Assembly: GCF_017744955.1 (NCBI RefSeq)
Contig: NZ_JAGIAG010000002.1
Span: forward strand, 372,001-436,000
Reading direction: 5' to 3'
DNA: 64,000 bases
Source: Dokdonella sp.
GTDB taxonomy: Bacteria > Pseudomonadota > Gammaproteobacteria > Xanthomonadales > Rhodanobacteraceae
Below the pieces are notes generated by a model. The model was not told the DNA's origin, did not search any database, and saw only the letters and a program-made list of their open reading frames with translations. The position numbers and the translations under genes were made by a program. Positions 27,913 to 36,647 of the stretch are shown piece by piece. How positions within the stretch are numbered: the first letter of the stretch is position 1; each line of letters opens with the position of its first letter.

Positions 27913-30063
27913 CTACTTCACCGCGGCGCCGGGCACGGCGCCTGCGTCCGCGTCGAGCAGGAACAGGTCGCTGCCGCCGCTGCCGGCCGACAGGATCATG
28001 CCTTCGGAGGTGCCGAAGCGCATCTTGCGCGGGGCAAGGTTGGCGATGAACACGACGTTGCGGCCGACCAGCTTCGAAGGCTCGCCGTAGGCGGCGCGGA
28101 TGCCGGAGAAGATCTGGCGCGTGCCCAGGTCGCCCGCGTCGAGCTCGAAGCGCAGCAGCTTATCCGACCCCTCGACGAATTCGCAGGCGAGCACCTTGCC
28201 GACGCGCAGGTCGAGCTTGGCGAAGTCGTCGATAGAGATGAGGCCGGGATTGGGGATTGGGGATTGGGGATTGGAGGAAGCCGGCGCCTTCTTCGCATCG
28301 GCCGTACCGGTTGCGGGGACGGATGCGGCGGCGGGTTGCAGCGATTCCTTGGAGGCTTCGATCATGGCGTCGATCTTCTTCGCGTCGATGCGCGTGGTCA
28401 GGGCGGTGAATTCGTCGAGCGGGATGCCGAGCGCCGGCGCGTCGGCGGCGGCGAAGCGCGTCCAGTCCTCGCGCAGCAGCGCGCGCGCGCGGCGGGCGAT
28501 GTCCGGCACGACCGGGCTCAGCCAGATCGACAGCAGGCGGAAGTAGTTCAGCGCCAGCGTGCAGACCAGGTGCAGTTCCTCGCGCCTGCGTTCGTCCTTG
28601 GCGAGCTGCCACGGCGCCTTCTCGGCGACGTAGGCGTTCGCCTCGTCGGCGACTTCGACGATGCGGCGCATCGCGCCTGCGTAATCGCAGGCGTCGTACA
28701 GCCCGGCGCAGCCGGCGAGCTTGGCGGCGGCGCTGTCGTACAGCGCACGCTCGCGTTCCGGCATCGCCGCGGCGAGGCGTCCGCCGAAGAACTTGTGCAC
28801 GAAGCCGGCGCAGCGGCTGGCGATGTTCACCCACTTGCCGACCAGGTGCGAGTTCACCCGATCCTCGAACGCCTTCAGGTCGAGGTCGAGGTCGACCGGT
28901 GCGGCGGTCAGCATCGTCGCGAAGTAGTAGCGCAGCCAATCGGGCTCGAGCCCGGCGTCGAGATAGGTGCGCGCCATCACGAAGGTTCCGCGCGACTTCG
29001 ACATCTTCTCGCCGTTGACGGTGAGATAGCCGTTCACGTGCAGCGCGGTCGGCGTGCGCAGGGCGGCGCCCTTCAGCATCGCCGGCCAGAACAGGCCGTG
29101 GAAGTTGACGATGTCCTTGCCGAGGAAGTGGTGCATCTCGGCGTTCGGATCGAAGCCGGCGTCGCCGGTCTGCAGGAAGGCGTCGAACGAGGCGGGCGTC
29201 AGGCCGTTCTTGGCGCCCGCGTCGCTGGCGCAGTACTTCTTGAAGCTGGCGAGATAGCCGATCGGCGCGTCGAGCCAGACGTAGAAGAACTTGCCCGGCG
29301 CGTCGGGGATCGGGAAGCCGAAGTAGGGCGCGTCGCGCGAGATGTCCCAGTCGCGCACGCCGCCTTCCGCGTCCAGCCATTCCTTCAGCTTGGCGGCGAC
29401 CGACGGGTGCACGACGGCTTCGCCGTGGGTCAGCTTGCCGGCGAGCCAGTCCTGCAGCAGCGCGGTGAAGTCGCCGACCTGGAAGAAGTAGTGCTCCGAG
29501 TCGCGTAGTTCCGGCGTCGCGCCGGACAGCACCGAGCGCGGTTCCTTGAGGTCGGTCGGCGCATAGGTCGCGCCGCAGTTCTCGCAGTTGTCGCCGTACT
29601 GGTCCGGCGTGCCGCAGTTCGGGCAGATGCCCTTGACGTAGCGGTCGGGCAGGAACATCTCGCGCACGGGATCGTACAGCTGGCGGATCGAGCGCACGGC
29701 GATGTGGCCGCCGGCGCGCAGGCGCGCGTAGATCAGTTCGGCGAGTTCGCGGTTCTCGGGCGAGTGCGTCGTGTAGTAGTAGTCGTGGGCGATGCCGAAG
29801 TCGGCGAAGTCGCGCACGTGGCTGTCGTAGACCTGGCCGATGAATTCCTCGGGCGTCTGGCCGGCCTTCTCGGCGGCGAGCATGATCGGCGTGCCGTGCA
29901 CGTCGTCGGCGGCGACGAAATGCACGGTGTCGCCGGCCATGCGCCTGGCGCGCACCCACACGTCGGTCTGGATGTAGCCGAGCAGATGGCCGATGTGCAG
30001 CGGGCCGTTCGCGTACGGCAGGGCGTGGGTGACCAGGATCTGTTTTGGGGCCGGCGCGCTCAT
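27913..30063 (-). CDS. metG: Methionyl-tRNA synthetase
   Basis: 716-aa enzyme that charges tRNA-Met and initiator tRNA. The class I motifs are present: PLHIGH near residue 22 and GEKMSKSRG near residue 335. The zinc knuckle is CPNCGTPDQYGDNCENCG. A C-terminal tRNA-binding domain (IDDFAKLDLRVGKVLACE) forms the dimer part. The linker before it includes SNPQSPIPNPG, encoded by four perfect tandem copies of GGGATTG on the plus strand, a repeat type usually found between genes in this group. It heads the operon with DUF2007 and rsxB. Confidence 0.98.
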   Translation of the reverse strand: MSAPAPKQILVTHALPYANGPLHIGHLLGYIQTDVWVRARRMAGDTVHFVAADDVHGTPIMLAAEKAGQTPEEFIGQVYDSHVRDFADFGIAHDYYYTTHSPENRELAELIYARLRAGGHIAVRSIRQLYDPVREMFLPDRYVKGICPNCGTPDQYGDNCENCGATYAPTDLKEPRSVLSGATPELRDSEHYFFQVGDFTALLQDWLAGKLTHGEAVVHPSVAAKLKEWLDAEGGVRDWDISRDAPYFGFPIPDAPGKFFYVWLDAPIGYLASFKKYCASDAGAKNGLTPASFDAFLQTGDAGFDPNAEMHHFLGKDIVNFHGLFWPAMLKGAALRTPTALHVNGYLTVNGEKMSKSRGTFVMARTYLDAGLEPDWLRYYFATMLTAAPVDLDLDLKAFEDRVNSHLVGKWVNIASRCAGFVHKFFGGRLAAAMPERERALYDSAAAKLAGCAGLYDACDYAGAMRRIVEVADEANAYVAEKAPWQLAKDERRREELHLVCTLALNYFRLLSIWLSPVVPDIARRARALLREDWTRFAAADAPALGIPLDEFTALTTRIDAKKIDAMIEASKESLQPAAASVPATGTADAKKAPASSNPQSPIPNPGLISIDDFAKLDLRVGKVLACEFVEGSDKLLRFELDAGDLGTRQIFSGIRAAYGEPSKLVGRNVVFIANLAPRKMRFGTSEGMILSAGSGGSDLFLLDADAGAVPGAAVK
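28246..28273. repeat. In-frame GGGATTG heptamer tandem repeat inside metG
   Basis: Four perfect copies of GGGATTG (28246-28252, 28253-28259, 28260-28266, 28267-28273) encode part of the linker between the catalytic and tRNA-binding domains. Runs of this heptamer are common between genes in Xanthomonadales. Seven is not a multiple of three, so a copy-number change would shift the frame. Confidence 0.85.
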
Positions 30064-30190
30064 GCGTCGTGGGTTCCGCTGCGTTGCTGCAAAGCGGAAT
30101 TATCGCATGAGGTCGGGGGGCTTAACGAAGAGCTTCTCTCGTACATCGACATCCGCATCGCATGCGGTGCCGGGATGGCGAAAAAGCTTC

Positions 30191-30273
30191 TCTCGCAGAG
30201 ACGCAGAGAGCGCAGAGGTCGATCAACCTCTACAACACGTTCTTTCCTCTGCGTTCTCCGCGTCTCTGCGAGA
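30191..30273. repeat. CGCAGAG-type inverted repeat, second gene-free copy
   Basis: The arms at 30191-30218 and 30246-30273 are 28 bp each with two mismatches and begin TCTCGCAGAGACGC. The repeat abuts the stop codon of the ABC exporter gene (30284-30282) and could serve as its 3' hairpin. Confidence 0.8.
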
Positions 30274-30281
30274 AACCAGAC

Positions 30282-32126
30282 TTACGCTTCTGCGTCAGCC
30301 TCGGCAGCGACGAAGCCGCCGGTCTGGCGTGCCCACAGCCGCGCGTACAGGCCGTCGTGCGCGATCAGCTCGGCATGCGTGCCCGATTCGACGATGCGGC
30401 CCTTGTCCATCACCACCAGCCGGTCCATGCGCGCGATGGTCGACAGGCGGTGCGCGATGGCGATCACGGTCTTGCCCTGCATCAGGTCGTCGAGGCTGTC
30501 CTGGATCGCCGCCTCGGCTTCCGAATCCAGCGCCGAGGTGGCCTCATCGAGCACCAGGATCGGTGCGTCCTTCAGCAGCACGCGCGCGATCGCGATGCGC
30601 TGGCGCTGGCCGCCGCTGAGCTTGACGCCGCGTTCGCCGACGTGCGCGTCGTAGCCGCGCCGACCGTCGCCGTCGGTGAGCTGCGGGATGAATTCGTCGG
30701 CGCGCGCGCGGCGCACCGCGTCGGCGAGCGCGGCGTCGGACGCATCCGGGCGGCCGTAGAGCAGGTTGTCGCGGATCGAGCGGTGCAGCAGCGAGGTGTC
30801 CTGCGTGACCATGCCGACCTGGCAGCGCAGGCTCTCCTGCGTCACCGCGGCGATGTCCTGGCCGTCGATCGCGATGCGGCCGTCCTCGAGGTCGTGCAGG
30901 CGCAGCAGCAGGTTGACCAGGGTCGACTTGCCGGCGCCGGACGGGCCGACCAGGCCGATCTTCTCGCCGGCGCGGATCGACAGGTCCAGCCCCGAGATCA
31001 CGCCGCCCTTCTGGCCGTAGTGGAAGTGGATGTCGCGGAACTCGACCGCGCCGGTGCCGACGACGAGATCGGGCGCGCCGGGCGCGTCGACGATGTCGCG
31101 CGGCTGCGAGATCGTCTCGATGCCGTCCTGCACCGTGCCGATGTTCTCGAAGATGCCGTTGACCACCCACATGATCCAGCCGGACATGTTGTGGATGCGG
31201 ATGGTCAGGCCGGTGCTGAGCGCGATCGCGCCGGCAGTCACCGAGCCGCGGCTCCACAGCCAGGTCGCCAGCGCCGCCGTGCCGACGATCATGAAGCCGT
31301 TCACGATCGAGATCGAGGCGTCCATGCCGGTGACCTGCCGCGTCATGCTGCGGCTCGCCGCGACCTGTTCGCGCAGCGCCTCGGCGACGTAGGCGTCCTC
31401 GCGCTCGCTGTGCGCGAACAGCTTCAGCGTGAGGATGTTGCCGTAGCCATCGACCAGGCGACCCATCAGCTTCGAGCGCGCCTCGGAGGCGCGCCAGGAG
31501 CGCGCCTTCGTGCGCGGCACGAAGTAGCACAGGATGCCGACGTAGACGAACAGCCAGACCACCAGCGGCGCGATCAGCCAGAGGTCGGCCTCGGCGAACA
31601 GCACCAGCGCGCTGGTGGTGTAGATCAGCACGTACCAGATCGCGTCGACGATCTGCACCGCCGACTCGCGCAGCGAATCGCCGGTGTGCATGACGCGGTT
31701 GGCGATGCGCCCGGCGAAGTCGTTCTGGAAGAAGGAGAGGCTCTGCCGCACGACGTGGCGATGGCTGAGCCAACGCACGCGGTTGTCCAGGCTCGGCGCG
31801 ACCGCCTGATTGATGAACAGGCAGTGCAGCCACAGCAGCAGCGGCCGCGCGACCAGCACGACGAAGACCATCCACGCCAGCGTGCCGGCGTGATCGCGGA
31901 AGAAGCTCTCGGGCCGGCCCGCGTTGACGAGGTCGATCAGCTGGCCGAGGTAGCCGAACATCATCACCTCGGCCAGCGCCAGCAGCAGACCGGCCACGCA
32001 GGCGCCGGCGAACACGCGCCAGACCGGGCGCAGGTGGAACAGGTAGAACGCCAGCACGCCGCGCGGCGGCACCTCGCGCGAGGAGTCCGCGAAAATCTCG
32101 ATCAGCGATTCGAACCAGCGCAGCAT
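30282..32126 (-). CDS. ABC exporter, fused membrane and ATPase domains
   Basis: 614-aa half-transporter with an N-terminal six-helix membrane domain and a C-terminal ATPase. It carries Walker A GPSGAGKST, the Q loop in MVTQDTSLLHRSI, the signature LSGGQRQRIAIAR, Walker B ILVLDEATSALD and the switch His in AIAHRLST. It resembles the MsbA/MdlB-like multidrug or lipid exporter group and should work as a dimer. The substrate cannot be told. The ATG at 32126 starts MLRWFESLIEIF. It stands alone between a hairpin repeat and a noncoding stretch. Confidence 0.9.
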   Translation of the reverse strand: MLRWFESLIEIFADSSREVPPRGVLAFYLFHLRPVWRVFAGACVAGLLLALAEVMMFGYLGQLIDLVNAGRPESFFRDHAGTLAWMVFVVLVARPLLLWLHCLFINQAVAPSLDNRVRWLSHRHVVRQSLSFFQNDFAGRIANRVMHTGDSLRESAVQIVDAIWYVLIYTTSALVLFAEADLWLIAPLVVWLFVYVGILCYFVPRTKARSWRASEARSKLMGRLVDGYGNILTLKLFAHSEREDAYVAEALREQVAASRSMTRQVTGMDASISIVNGFMIVGTAALATWLWSRGSVTAGAIALSTGLTIRIHNMSGWIMWVVNGIFENIGTVQDGIETISQPRDIVDAPGAPDLVVGTGAVEFRDIHFHYGQKGGVISGLDLSIRAGEKIGLVGPSGAGKSTLVNLLLRLHDLEDGRIAIDGQDIAAVTQESLRCQVGMVTQDTSLLHRSIRDNLLYGRPDASDAALADAVRRARADEFIPQLTDGDGRRGYDAHVGERGVKLSGGQRQRIAIARVLLKDAPILVLDEATSALDSEAEAAIQDSLDDLMQGKTVIAIAHRLSTIARMDRLVVMDKGRIVESGTHAELIAHDGLYARLWARQTGGFVAAEADAEA

Positions 32127-32331
32127 GGCGGGCGAAAAAACAGGCAGGGGACCGCCGAGTCTAGAGCATCTTCCGTTCACGCATGCGCGCGACGGGATGA
32201 TGCGCCAATCACCTTTCCCTCTTGTGAGAGAGGCCGCGGCGGAGGCAAGAGCGGGGGCGCCTGTGTGCCGTGATCCGTCATGCGACGGACCATGGACATT
32301 CGACCAGGGATTCGACCCGTCGAACCGGATG

Positions 32332-32400
32332 CGTCATTCCCGCGAACGCGGAATCCCCTTTTTCCGTTCCCGACGCATGCCCGGTTTCGCGGGCATGACG
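32332..32400. repeat. GTCATTCCCGCG-type dispersed repeat, second copy
   Basis: CGTCATTCCCGCG (from 32332) and its inverted partner CGCGGGCATGACG (ending 32400) bound this segment in the noncoding 297 bp between the ABC exporter and the DUF2147 gene. I see no gene in the rest of that gap. Confidence 0.7.
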
Positions 32401-32423
32401 TCATGCAGTCATCCGGACGACCT

Positions 32424-32882
32424 TCAGGGCGTCGCCGCCTTGCGCACCCAGGTCTGCGAGCGGCCGAGCAGGGAGATGCCCTTGAACCCGCGTACTTCGA
32501 GCTTCTGGCCGCCTTCGATCAGGTGGATCTTGCAGCCGTAGGTCTTGCCACTCTTCGGGTCGAGGATGGTGCCGCCTTCCCAGCCGTCGCCGGACTTCTT
32601 CATGTCCCAGATGATCGTCATGCCTTCGACCGGCTTGTCCTTGCGCTCGCCGTCGCACTTCTCGCACACCGGGTGCGGGCCGCGTTCGGACCACAGCACT
32701 TGGACCACCTTGCCGGTCAACTGGTCGTTGGCGACGTCGATCTCGACGATCGACTTCGGCTTGCCGGTCTCGTCGTCGATCGTGGTCCACTGGCCGGCGG
32801 GGGACGTCAGGTCCTGGGCGAGGGCGGGCGCGCCGAACGCGAGACCCAGCGCGAGCGCAACGATGAAGCGCGGTTTCAGCAT
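32424..32882 (-). CDS. DUF2147 secreted protein
   Basis: 152 aa with a signal peptide ending APALAQ. The mature domain fits DUF2147: GQWTTIDDETGKPKSIVEI, then CEKCDGERKDKPVEGMTIIWDM, and a final GISLLGRSQTWVR. This small beta-barrel, lipocalin-like family is usually periplasmic and of unknown function. The two Cys of CEKC may form a disulphide. The ATG at 32882 begins the signal peptide. It is transcribed away from mrp. Confidence 0.87.
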   Translation of the reverse strand: MLKPRFIVALALGLAFGAPALAQDLTSPAGQWTTIDDETGKPKSIVEIDVANDQLTGKVVQVLWSERGPHPVCEKCDGERKDKPVEGMTIIWDMKKSGDGWEGGTILDPKSGKTYGCKIHLIEGGQKLEVRGFKGISLLGRSQTWVRKAATP

Positions 32883-32967
32883 GACGCAACCTCCCGGCAC
32901 GGATGGAAACGGCAAGGTGCCGTCGCGCCCCTGTCGGCGTCAAGGCGCGCCGCAGCGGAGCGGCTGG

Positions 32968-32973
32968 CATAAT
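32968..32973 (+). promoter_or_regulatory. Candidate -10 element for mrp
   Basis: CATAAT followed by CGACGG, 44 bp before the mrp ATG. It matches five of six positions of the sigma70 -10. No clear -35. Confidence 0.35.
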
Positions 32974-33017
32974 CGACGGATTCCCCGTCGCCTGTTGCGA
33001 GCCTTCGCCTTCCGAGC

Positions 33018-34109
33018 ATGACCAATCCTCTCGAAACCCGCGTCCGCCAGATCCTCGCCGGTGTCGTCGATCCGCACAGCGGCGCCGACCTGGTCGCCAG
33101 CGGCGCGTTGCGTGGCGTCGGCGTCTCCGGCAACGACGTTTCCGTCGACATCCTGCTGCCGTATCCGGCGCTCGGCGCGCAGGCCGCGCTCGCCGACGCG
33201 GTCAAGCACGCGCTGACGGCCGAACCGTCGATCGCGCATGCCGCGGTCAGCGTGTCCTGCCGCGTCTACGCGCACGAGGTGCAGCAGGGCCTGACGCCGC
33301 TGCCCGGCGTCAAGAACGTGATCGCGGTCGCTTCCGGCAAGGGCGGCGTCGGCAAGTCGACGGTCGCGGCGAACCTCGCGCTGGCGCTCAAGGCCGAGGG
33401 CGCCAGCGTCGGCGTGCTCGACGCCGACATCTACGGCCCGAGCCAGGTGCGCATGCTCGGCCTGACCGGCAAGCCGGACACCAAGGACGGCAAGCGCATC
33501 GAGCCGAAGCTCGCGCACGGCGTGCAGGCGATGTCGATCGGCCTGATGATCGAGGAAGACACCGCGATGATCTGGCGCGGCCCGATGGCCACGCAGGCGC
33601 TGCAGCAGATGCTCGGCGAGACCAACTGGTCGGACCTGGACTATCTGATCATCGACCTGCCGCCGGGCACCGGCGACATCCAGCTGACCTTGTGCCAGCG
33701 CATCCCGGTGTCCGGCGCGGTGATCGTGACGACGCCGCAGGACATCGCCCTGCTCGACGCGAGGAAGGCCTTGAAGATGTTCGAGAAGGTCAACGTGCCC
33801 ACGCTCGGCATCATCGAGAACATGGCCACCCACGTGTGCACGAACTGCGGCCACGAGGAGCCCATCTTCGGCACCGGCGGCGGCGCGCGCATGGCGGAGC
33901 AATACGGCGTGCCCTTGCTCGGCAGCCTGCCGCTCGACATTCGCATCCGCGAGCAGGCCGACGGCGGCACGCCGACGGTCGCGGCGATGCCCGATTCCGA
34001 TCTCGCCGCGCGCTATCGCGAGATCGCGCGCAACGCCGCCGCGCGGCTGTCGCTGCGCGCGCGCAACAAGGCGATCCAGTTCCCGAAGATCGTGGTGCAG
34101 AACTCATGA
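33018..34109 (+). CDS. mrp: Iron-sulfur cluster carrier protein Mrp/ApbC
   Basis: 363-aa P-loop ATPase that carries 4Fe-4S clusters to target proteins. The N-terminal MIP18-like domain spans about residues 1-90. The deviant Walker A then reads SGKGGVGKSTVAANLALAL, and the cluster-binding pair is CTNCG near residue 275. The length is usual for proteobacterial ApbC. It overlaps the next gene by 4 bp (ATGA). The neighbourhood with metG and dcd is conserved in Xanthomonadales. Confidence 0.96.
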   Translation: MTNPLETRVRQILAGVVDPHSGADLVASGALRGVGVSGNDVSVDILLPYPALGAQAALADAVKHALTAEPSIAHAAVSVSCRVYAHEVQQGLTPLPGVKNVIAVASGKGGVGKSTVAANLALALKAEGASVGVLDADIYGPSQVRMLGLTGKPDTKDGKRIEPKLAHGVQAMSIGLMIEEDTAMIWRGPMATQALQQMLGETNWSDLDYLIIDLPPGTGDIQLTLCQRIPVSGAVIVTTPQDIALLDARKALKMFEKVNVPTLGIIENMATHVCTNCGHEEPIFGTGGGARMAEQYGVPLLGSLPLDIRIREQADGGTPTVAAMPDSDLAARYREIARNAAARLSLRARNKAIQFPKIVVQNS

Positions 34110-34612
34110 AGGCGACCCTGCAACGTATCGCCGCCGCGTGCGGCCTGTTCGCGGCGACCTTGCTCGCCGGCTGCGCGACCGCGCCGTCGGCCGCGGGCGT
34201 CAAGCCGACCGGCGGCTCGGATGCCGCGCTGATCGCCGCCGCGCAGCCGGCGATCGCCGCCGCCAACACCGACTGGCCGGGCGCGATGCGCGCGCGCGAC
34301 GCGCGGACGCTGGCGGCGCCGTTCGCCGAGACCGGCGCCTTGATCACCGCCGGCGGCAAGGCGATCACCGGCCGCGCCGCGATCGAGAGCTACTACCGCG
34401 AGGCGTTCGAGCACAGCCCGCCGATCATCGACGGTCAGATCGTCGACGACGGCATCGCCAGTTCCGGCAACCTGGTCTACGTCTGGGGCCACGGCAACTA
34501 CACGATCGAGCGCACGCCGGGCCAGCCGAGCGCGAACAGCGGCTATTTCCTGACGGTGTGGCAGGCGGACGAGGCGGGCAACTGGAAGGTCGTGCGTCAT
34601 CTGATCTTCTGA
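34106..34612 (+). CDS. NTF2/SnoaL-like lipoprotein
   Basis: 168-aa predicted lipoprotein with lipobox LLAGC near residue 22. The mature part looks like a DUF4440/SnoaL ketosteroid-isomerase fold: DWPGAMRARDARTLAAPFAETG, then AITGRAAIESYYREAF, and a C-terminal strand GYFLTVWQADEAGNWKVVRH. These domains often bind small molecules, and the ligand is unknown. It overlaps the end of mrp by 4 bp and is translationally coupled to it. Confidence 0.8.
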   Translation: MKATLQRIAAACGLFAATLLAGCATAPSAAGVKPTGGSDAALIAAAQPAIAAANTDWPGAMRARDARTLAAPFAETGALITAGGKAITGRAAIESYYREAFEHSPPIIDGQIVDDGIASSGNLVYVWGHGNYTIERTPGQPSANSGYFLTVWQADEAGNWKVVRHLIF

Positions 34613-34660
34613 GGGGTTGTGTCTCGCGGACAGTTCGTTCTTCCTGCGGGCATGCGCTTT

Positions 34661-34930
34661 CTCCCCCCTCCCGCTTGCGGGAGAAGGCTGGGGTGAGGGC
34701 AAGCTTGGGACGGCGTTTCCAGCTTCCCCTCACCCGCGCCTGCGACGCGACCTCTCCCGCGAGCGGGAGAGGTGAAAGCGGATGGTGTCGCCCGCGAGCG
34801 CGAACCTTTCTCCCTCTCCCGCTTGCGGGAGAGGGCTGGGGTGAGGGCAAGCTTGGGACGGCGTTTCCAGCTTCCCCTCACCCGCGCCTGCGGCGCGACC
34901 TCTCCCGCGGGCGGGAGAGGTGAAAGCGAA
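34661..34930. repeat. Tandem pair of CTCTCCCGC hairpin repeats
   Basis: Two nearly identical units of about 120 bp start near 34661 and 34809 with a period of 148 bp. Each unit has CTCCCGCTTGCGGGAG, then GGTGAGGGCAAGCTTGGGA, and closes with a CCTCTCCCGC/GCGGGAGAGG hairpin. Related single hairpins occur at 58149-58170 and 60638-60662. Confidence 0.88.
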
Positions 34931-34953
34931 TGAGGCAGTCCGCGCAGGCGCGC

Positions 34954-34959
34954 TAGAAT
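34954..34959 (+). promoter_or_regulatory. Candidate -10 element for dcd
   Basis: TAGAAT followed by CGCGC, 49 bp before the dcd GTG. The same context occurs before hrcA. Confidence 0.45.
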
Positions 34960-35008
34960 CGCGCTCTTTCCTTCCAGAATCCGCGCCTTCGCGCGAACCG
35001 GAGCATCC

Positions 35009-35575
35009 GTGAGCATCAAGAGCGACAAGTGGATCCGCCGCATGGCCGAGCAGCACGGCATGATCGAGCCGTTCGAGCCGGGCCAGGTCAAGCACAACGG
35101 CGGCGACCGCCTGGTCTCGTACGGCACCTCGAGCTACGGCTACGACGTGCGCTGCGCGGACGAGTTCAAGGTGTTCACCAACATCAACTCGACCATCGTC
35201 GATCCGAAGCGCTTCGACGAGCGCAGCTTCGTCGACGTGAAGCAGCCGGTCTGCATCATCCCGCCCAATTCGTTCGCGCTGGCGCGCACGGTCGAGTACT
35301 TCCGCATCCCGCGCAAGGTGCTGACGATCTGCCTCGGCAAGAGCACCTACGCGCGCTGCGGCATCATCGTCAACGTGACGCCGCTGGAGCCGGAATGGGA
35401 AGGCCACGTCACCCTGGAGTTCTCCAACACCACGCCGCTGCCGGCGCGCATCTACGCCAACGAAGGCGTCGCGCAGATGCTGTTCCTCGAATCGGACGAG
35501 GAGTGCGAGACCAGCTACAAGGATCGCGGCGGCAAGTACATGGGCCAGACCGGCGTGACCTTGCCGCATGCGTGA
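35009..35575 (+). CDS. dcd: dCTP deaminase
   Basis: 188-aa trimeric enzyme that converts dCTP to dUTP for thymidylate supply. The active-site stretch [12 protein letters not shown] holds the Ser and Arg, and [12 protein letters not shown] holds the catalytic Glu. [12 protein letters not shown] near the N terminus is also conserved. The start is GTG (VSIKSDKW), which gives the normal length. The frame ends at a TGA after TLPHA. Confidence 0.97.
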   Translation: MSIKSDKWIRRMAEQHGMIEPFEPGQVKHNGGDRLVSYGTSSYGYDVRCADEFKVFTNINSTIVDPKRFDERSFVDVKQPVCIIPPNSFALARTVEYFRIPRKVLTICLGKSTYARCGIIVNVTPLEPEWEGHVTLEFSNTTPLPARIYANEGVAQMLFLESDEECETSYKDRGGKYMGQTGVTLPHA

Positions 35576-35654
35576 ACGCGCGCCAACGACGGCTTACCGG
35601 CTCCGCCCCGCGGTGGTAGGCTTTGCCTCCCGAATTTTTGGCGGAGCAGGTGCG

Positions 35655-36065
35655 ATGCGGAGTTTCTCGGTGCTCGGTGCGGCGAAGCTGGCGGTGTTGC
35701 TGGCGGTGGCCGTCGCGATGTCGGCCTGCAGCTGGTTCGGCGGCGGCAGCAAGTCGTCCGGCGTGGTCAAGCAGGCGGAGAACATTCCGGCCGGTTTCGA
35801 CGTGACGCTGGTGGCCGCGAAGGACAACCAGTTCGACCTCAACGACGTGCCGCTGACCCCGCAGGACCTGGAAAGCGCGTTCCGCCACCGCACGCAGGAA
35901 GAGAAGCTGCCGCTGACGACCGTGCTGCTCAAGCGCGGCGAGAAGCAGAAGGTCAAGAAGGAGCACGAGGCGACGCTGGTGCGCATCGCCCGCCAGATGA
36001 ACTTCAAGGCGTACGTGCAGGAAAGCGACGGCGTGATCAGCGAACTGCAGGCGCGCGGCGAGTGA
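35655..36065 (+). CDS. Small lipoprotein, paralogue of the next gene
   Basis: 136-aa predicted lipoprotein with lipobox AMSAC near residue 23. The mature part has FDLNDVPLTPQDLESAF, a central LPLTTVLLKRGEKQK, and EATLVRIARQMNFKAYVQ. The last two blocks recur in the next gene (LTGIVLKKGG and IGSIARTLQLKAFEQ), so the two are tandem paralogues. The strand and helix order is reminiscent of the ExbD/TolR periplasmic domain, a low-confidence reading. The ATG at 35655 was chosen because the lipoprotein signal starts there. Confidence 0.65.
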   Translation: MRSFSVLGAAKLAVLLAVAVAMSACSWFGGGSKSSGVVKQAENIPAGFDVTLVAAKDNQFDLNDVPLTPQDLESAFRHRTQEEKLPLTTVLLKRGEKQKVKKEHEATLVRIARQMNFKAYVQESDGVISELQARGE

Positions 36066-36115
36066 GTCGGCCGGCGTCGAGCGAACGAAGGCGTGCAATG
36101 AACGGAGCGAAGGCG

Positions 36116-36541
36116 ATGAAGAATCTGATGCGCGGTCTGGTCCTGGCAACGGGTATGGTCGTGGCCGCCGGCGCGTTCGCGCGTTCGGACGTGCGCGACG
36201 GCAATGCGATGGTGCAGCCGGTCAAGAGCGATCGCTACTCGATCGACGGTTCGACGATGGGCAAGGCGGAGCTGTTCGGCTACATCAGCGACCTGAAGGA
36301 TCGCGAGCAGCTGACCGGCATCGTGCTCAAGAAGGGCGGCAGCGACGAGCAGCGCAAGTCGATCGGTTCGATCGCGCGCACGCTGCAGCTGAAGGCGTTC
36401 GAGCAGGAGGGCGGCGAACTGAAGTCGATCGACCTGCCGGCCGCCGCCGCGACGCCGGCGCCGCCGCCGATCGAGAACAAGCCGGAAGCCGCTCCCGCGG
36501 CATCCGCCGAACCGGCCGCCGCCGCGCCGCCGGAGCATTGA
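36116..36541 (+). CDS. Small periplasmic protein, paralogue of the previous gene
   Basis: 141 aa with a signal peptide ending GAFA and no lipobox. The mature domain, YSIDGSTMGKAELFGYISDL then LTGIVLKKGG and SIGSIARTLQLKAFEQ, is homologous to the preceding lipoprotein. The C-terminal 35 residues are Pro/Ala-rich and disordered. The ATG at 36116 has GGAG 9 bases upstream. A GTG at 36062 that overlaps the previous stop, or the ATG at 36098, are alternatives. The function is unknown. The pair may act together in the envelope. Confidence 0.65.
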   Translation: MKNLMRGLVLATGMVVAAGAFARSDVRDGNAMVQPVKSDRYSIDGSTMGKAELFGYISDLKDREQLTGIVLKKGGSDEQRKSIGSIARTLQLKAFEQEGGELKSIDLPAAAATPAPPPIENKPEAAPAASAEPAAAAPPEH

Positions 36542-36606
36542 TCCGCGGTCGCGCCGGTCGGCGCGACTGCTTCCTCCGGACCCGGCGCCGCCGGGCTCCG
36601 CTACCG

Positions 36607-36638
36607 AACGCGCCGCCACGCGGCGCGTTGCGTTTTCC
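36607..36638 (+). terminator. Intrinsic terminator after the paralogue pair
   Basis: AACGCGCCGC (36607-36616), loop CAC and GCGGCGCGTT (36620-36629) form a perfect 10-bp stem, followed by GCGTTTTCCGATTTT. It ends only 10 bp before the next ATG at 36648. A second 8-bp hairpin lies at 36548-36567. Confidence 0.65.
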
Positions 36639-36647
36639 GATTTTCCG

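Larger units (their letters stand above)
34613..35008. other. Repeat-rich intergenic region before dcd
   Basis: 396 bp without a gene. Most of it is a tandem pair of hairpin-rich units (34661-34930). The dcd -10 candidate lies at its end (34954-34959). Confidence 0.6.

Noticed and set aside
34661..34930. CRISPR-like array
   Set aside because: There are only two units, of 148 bp, with near-identical 'spacers' and no cas genes. These are hairpin repeats.
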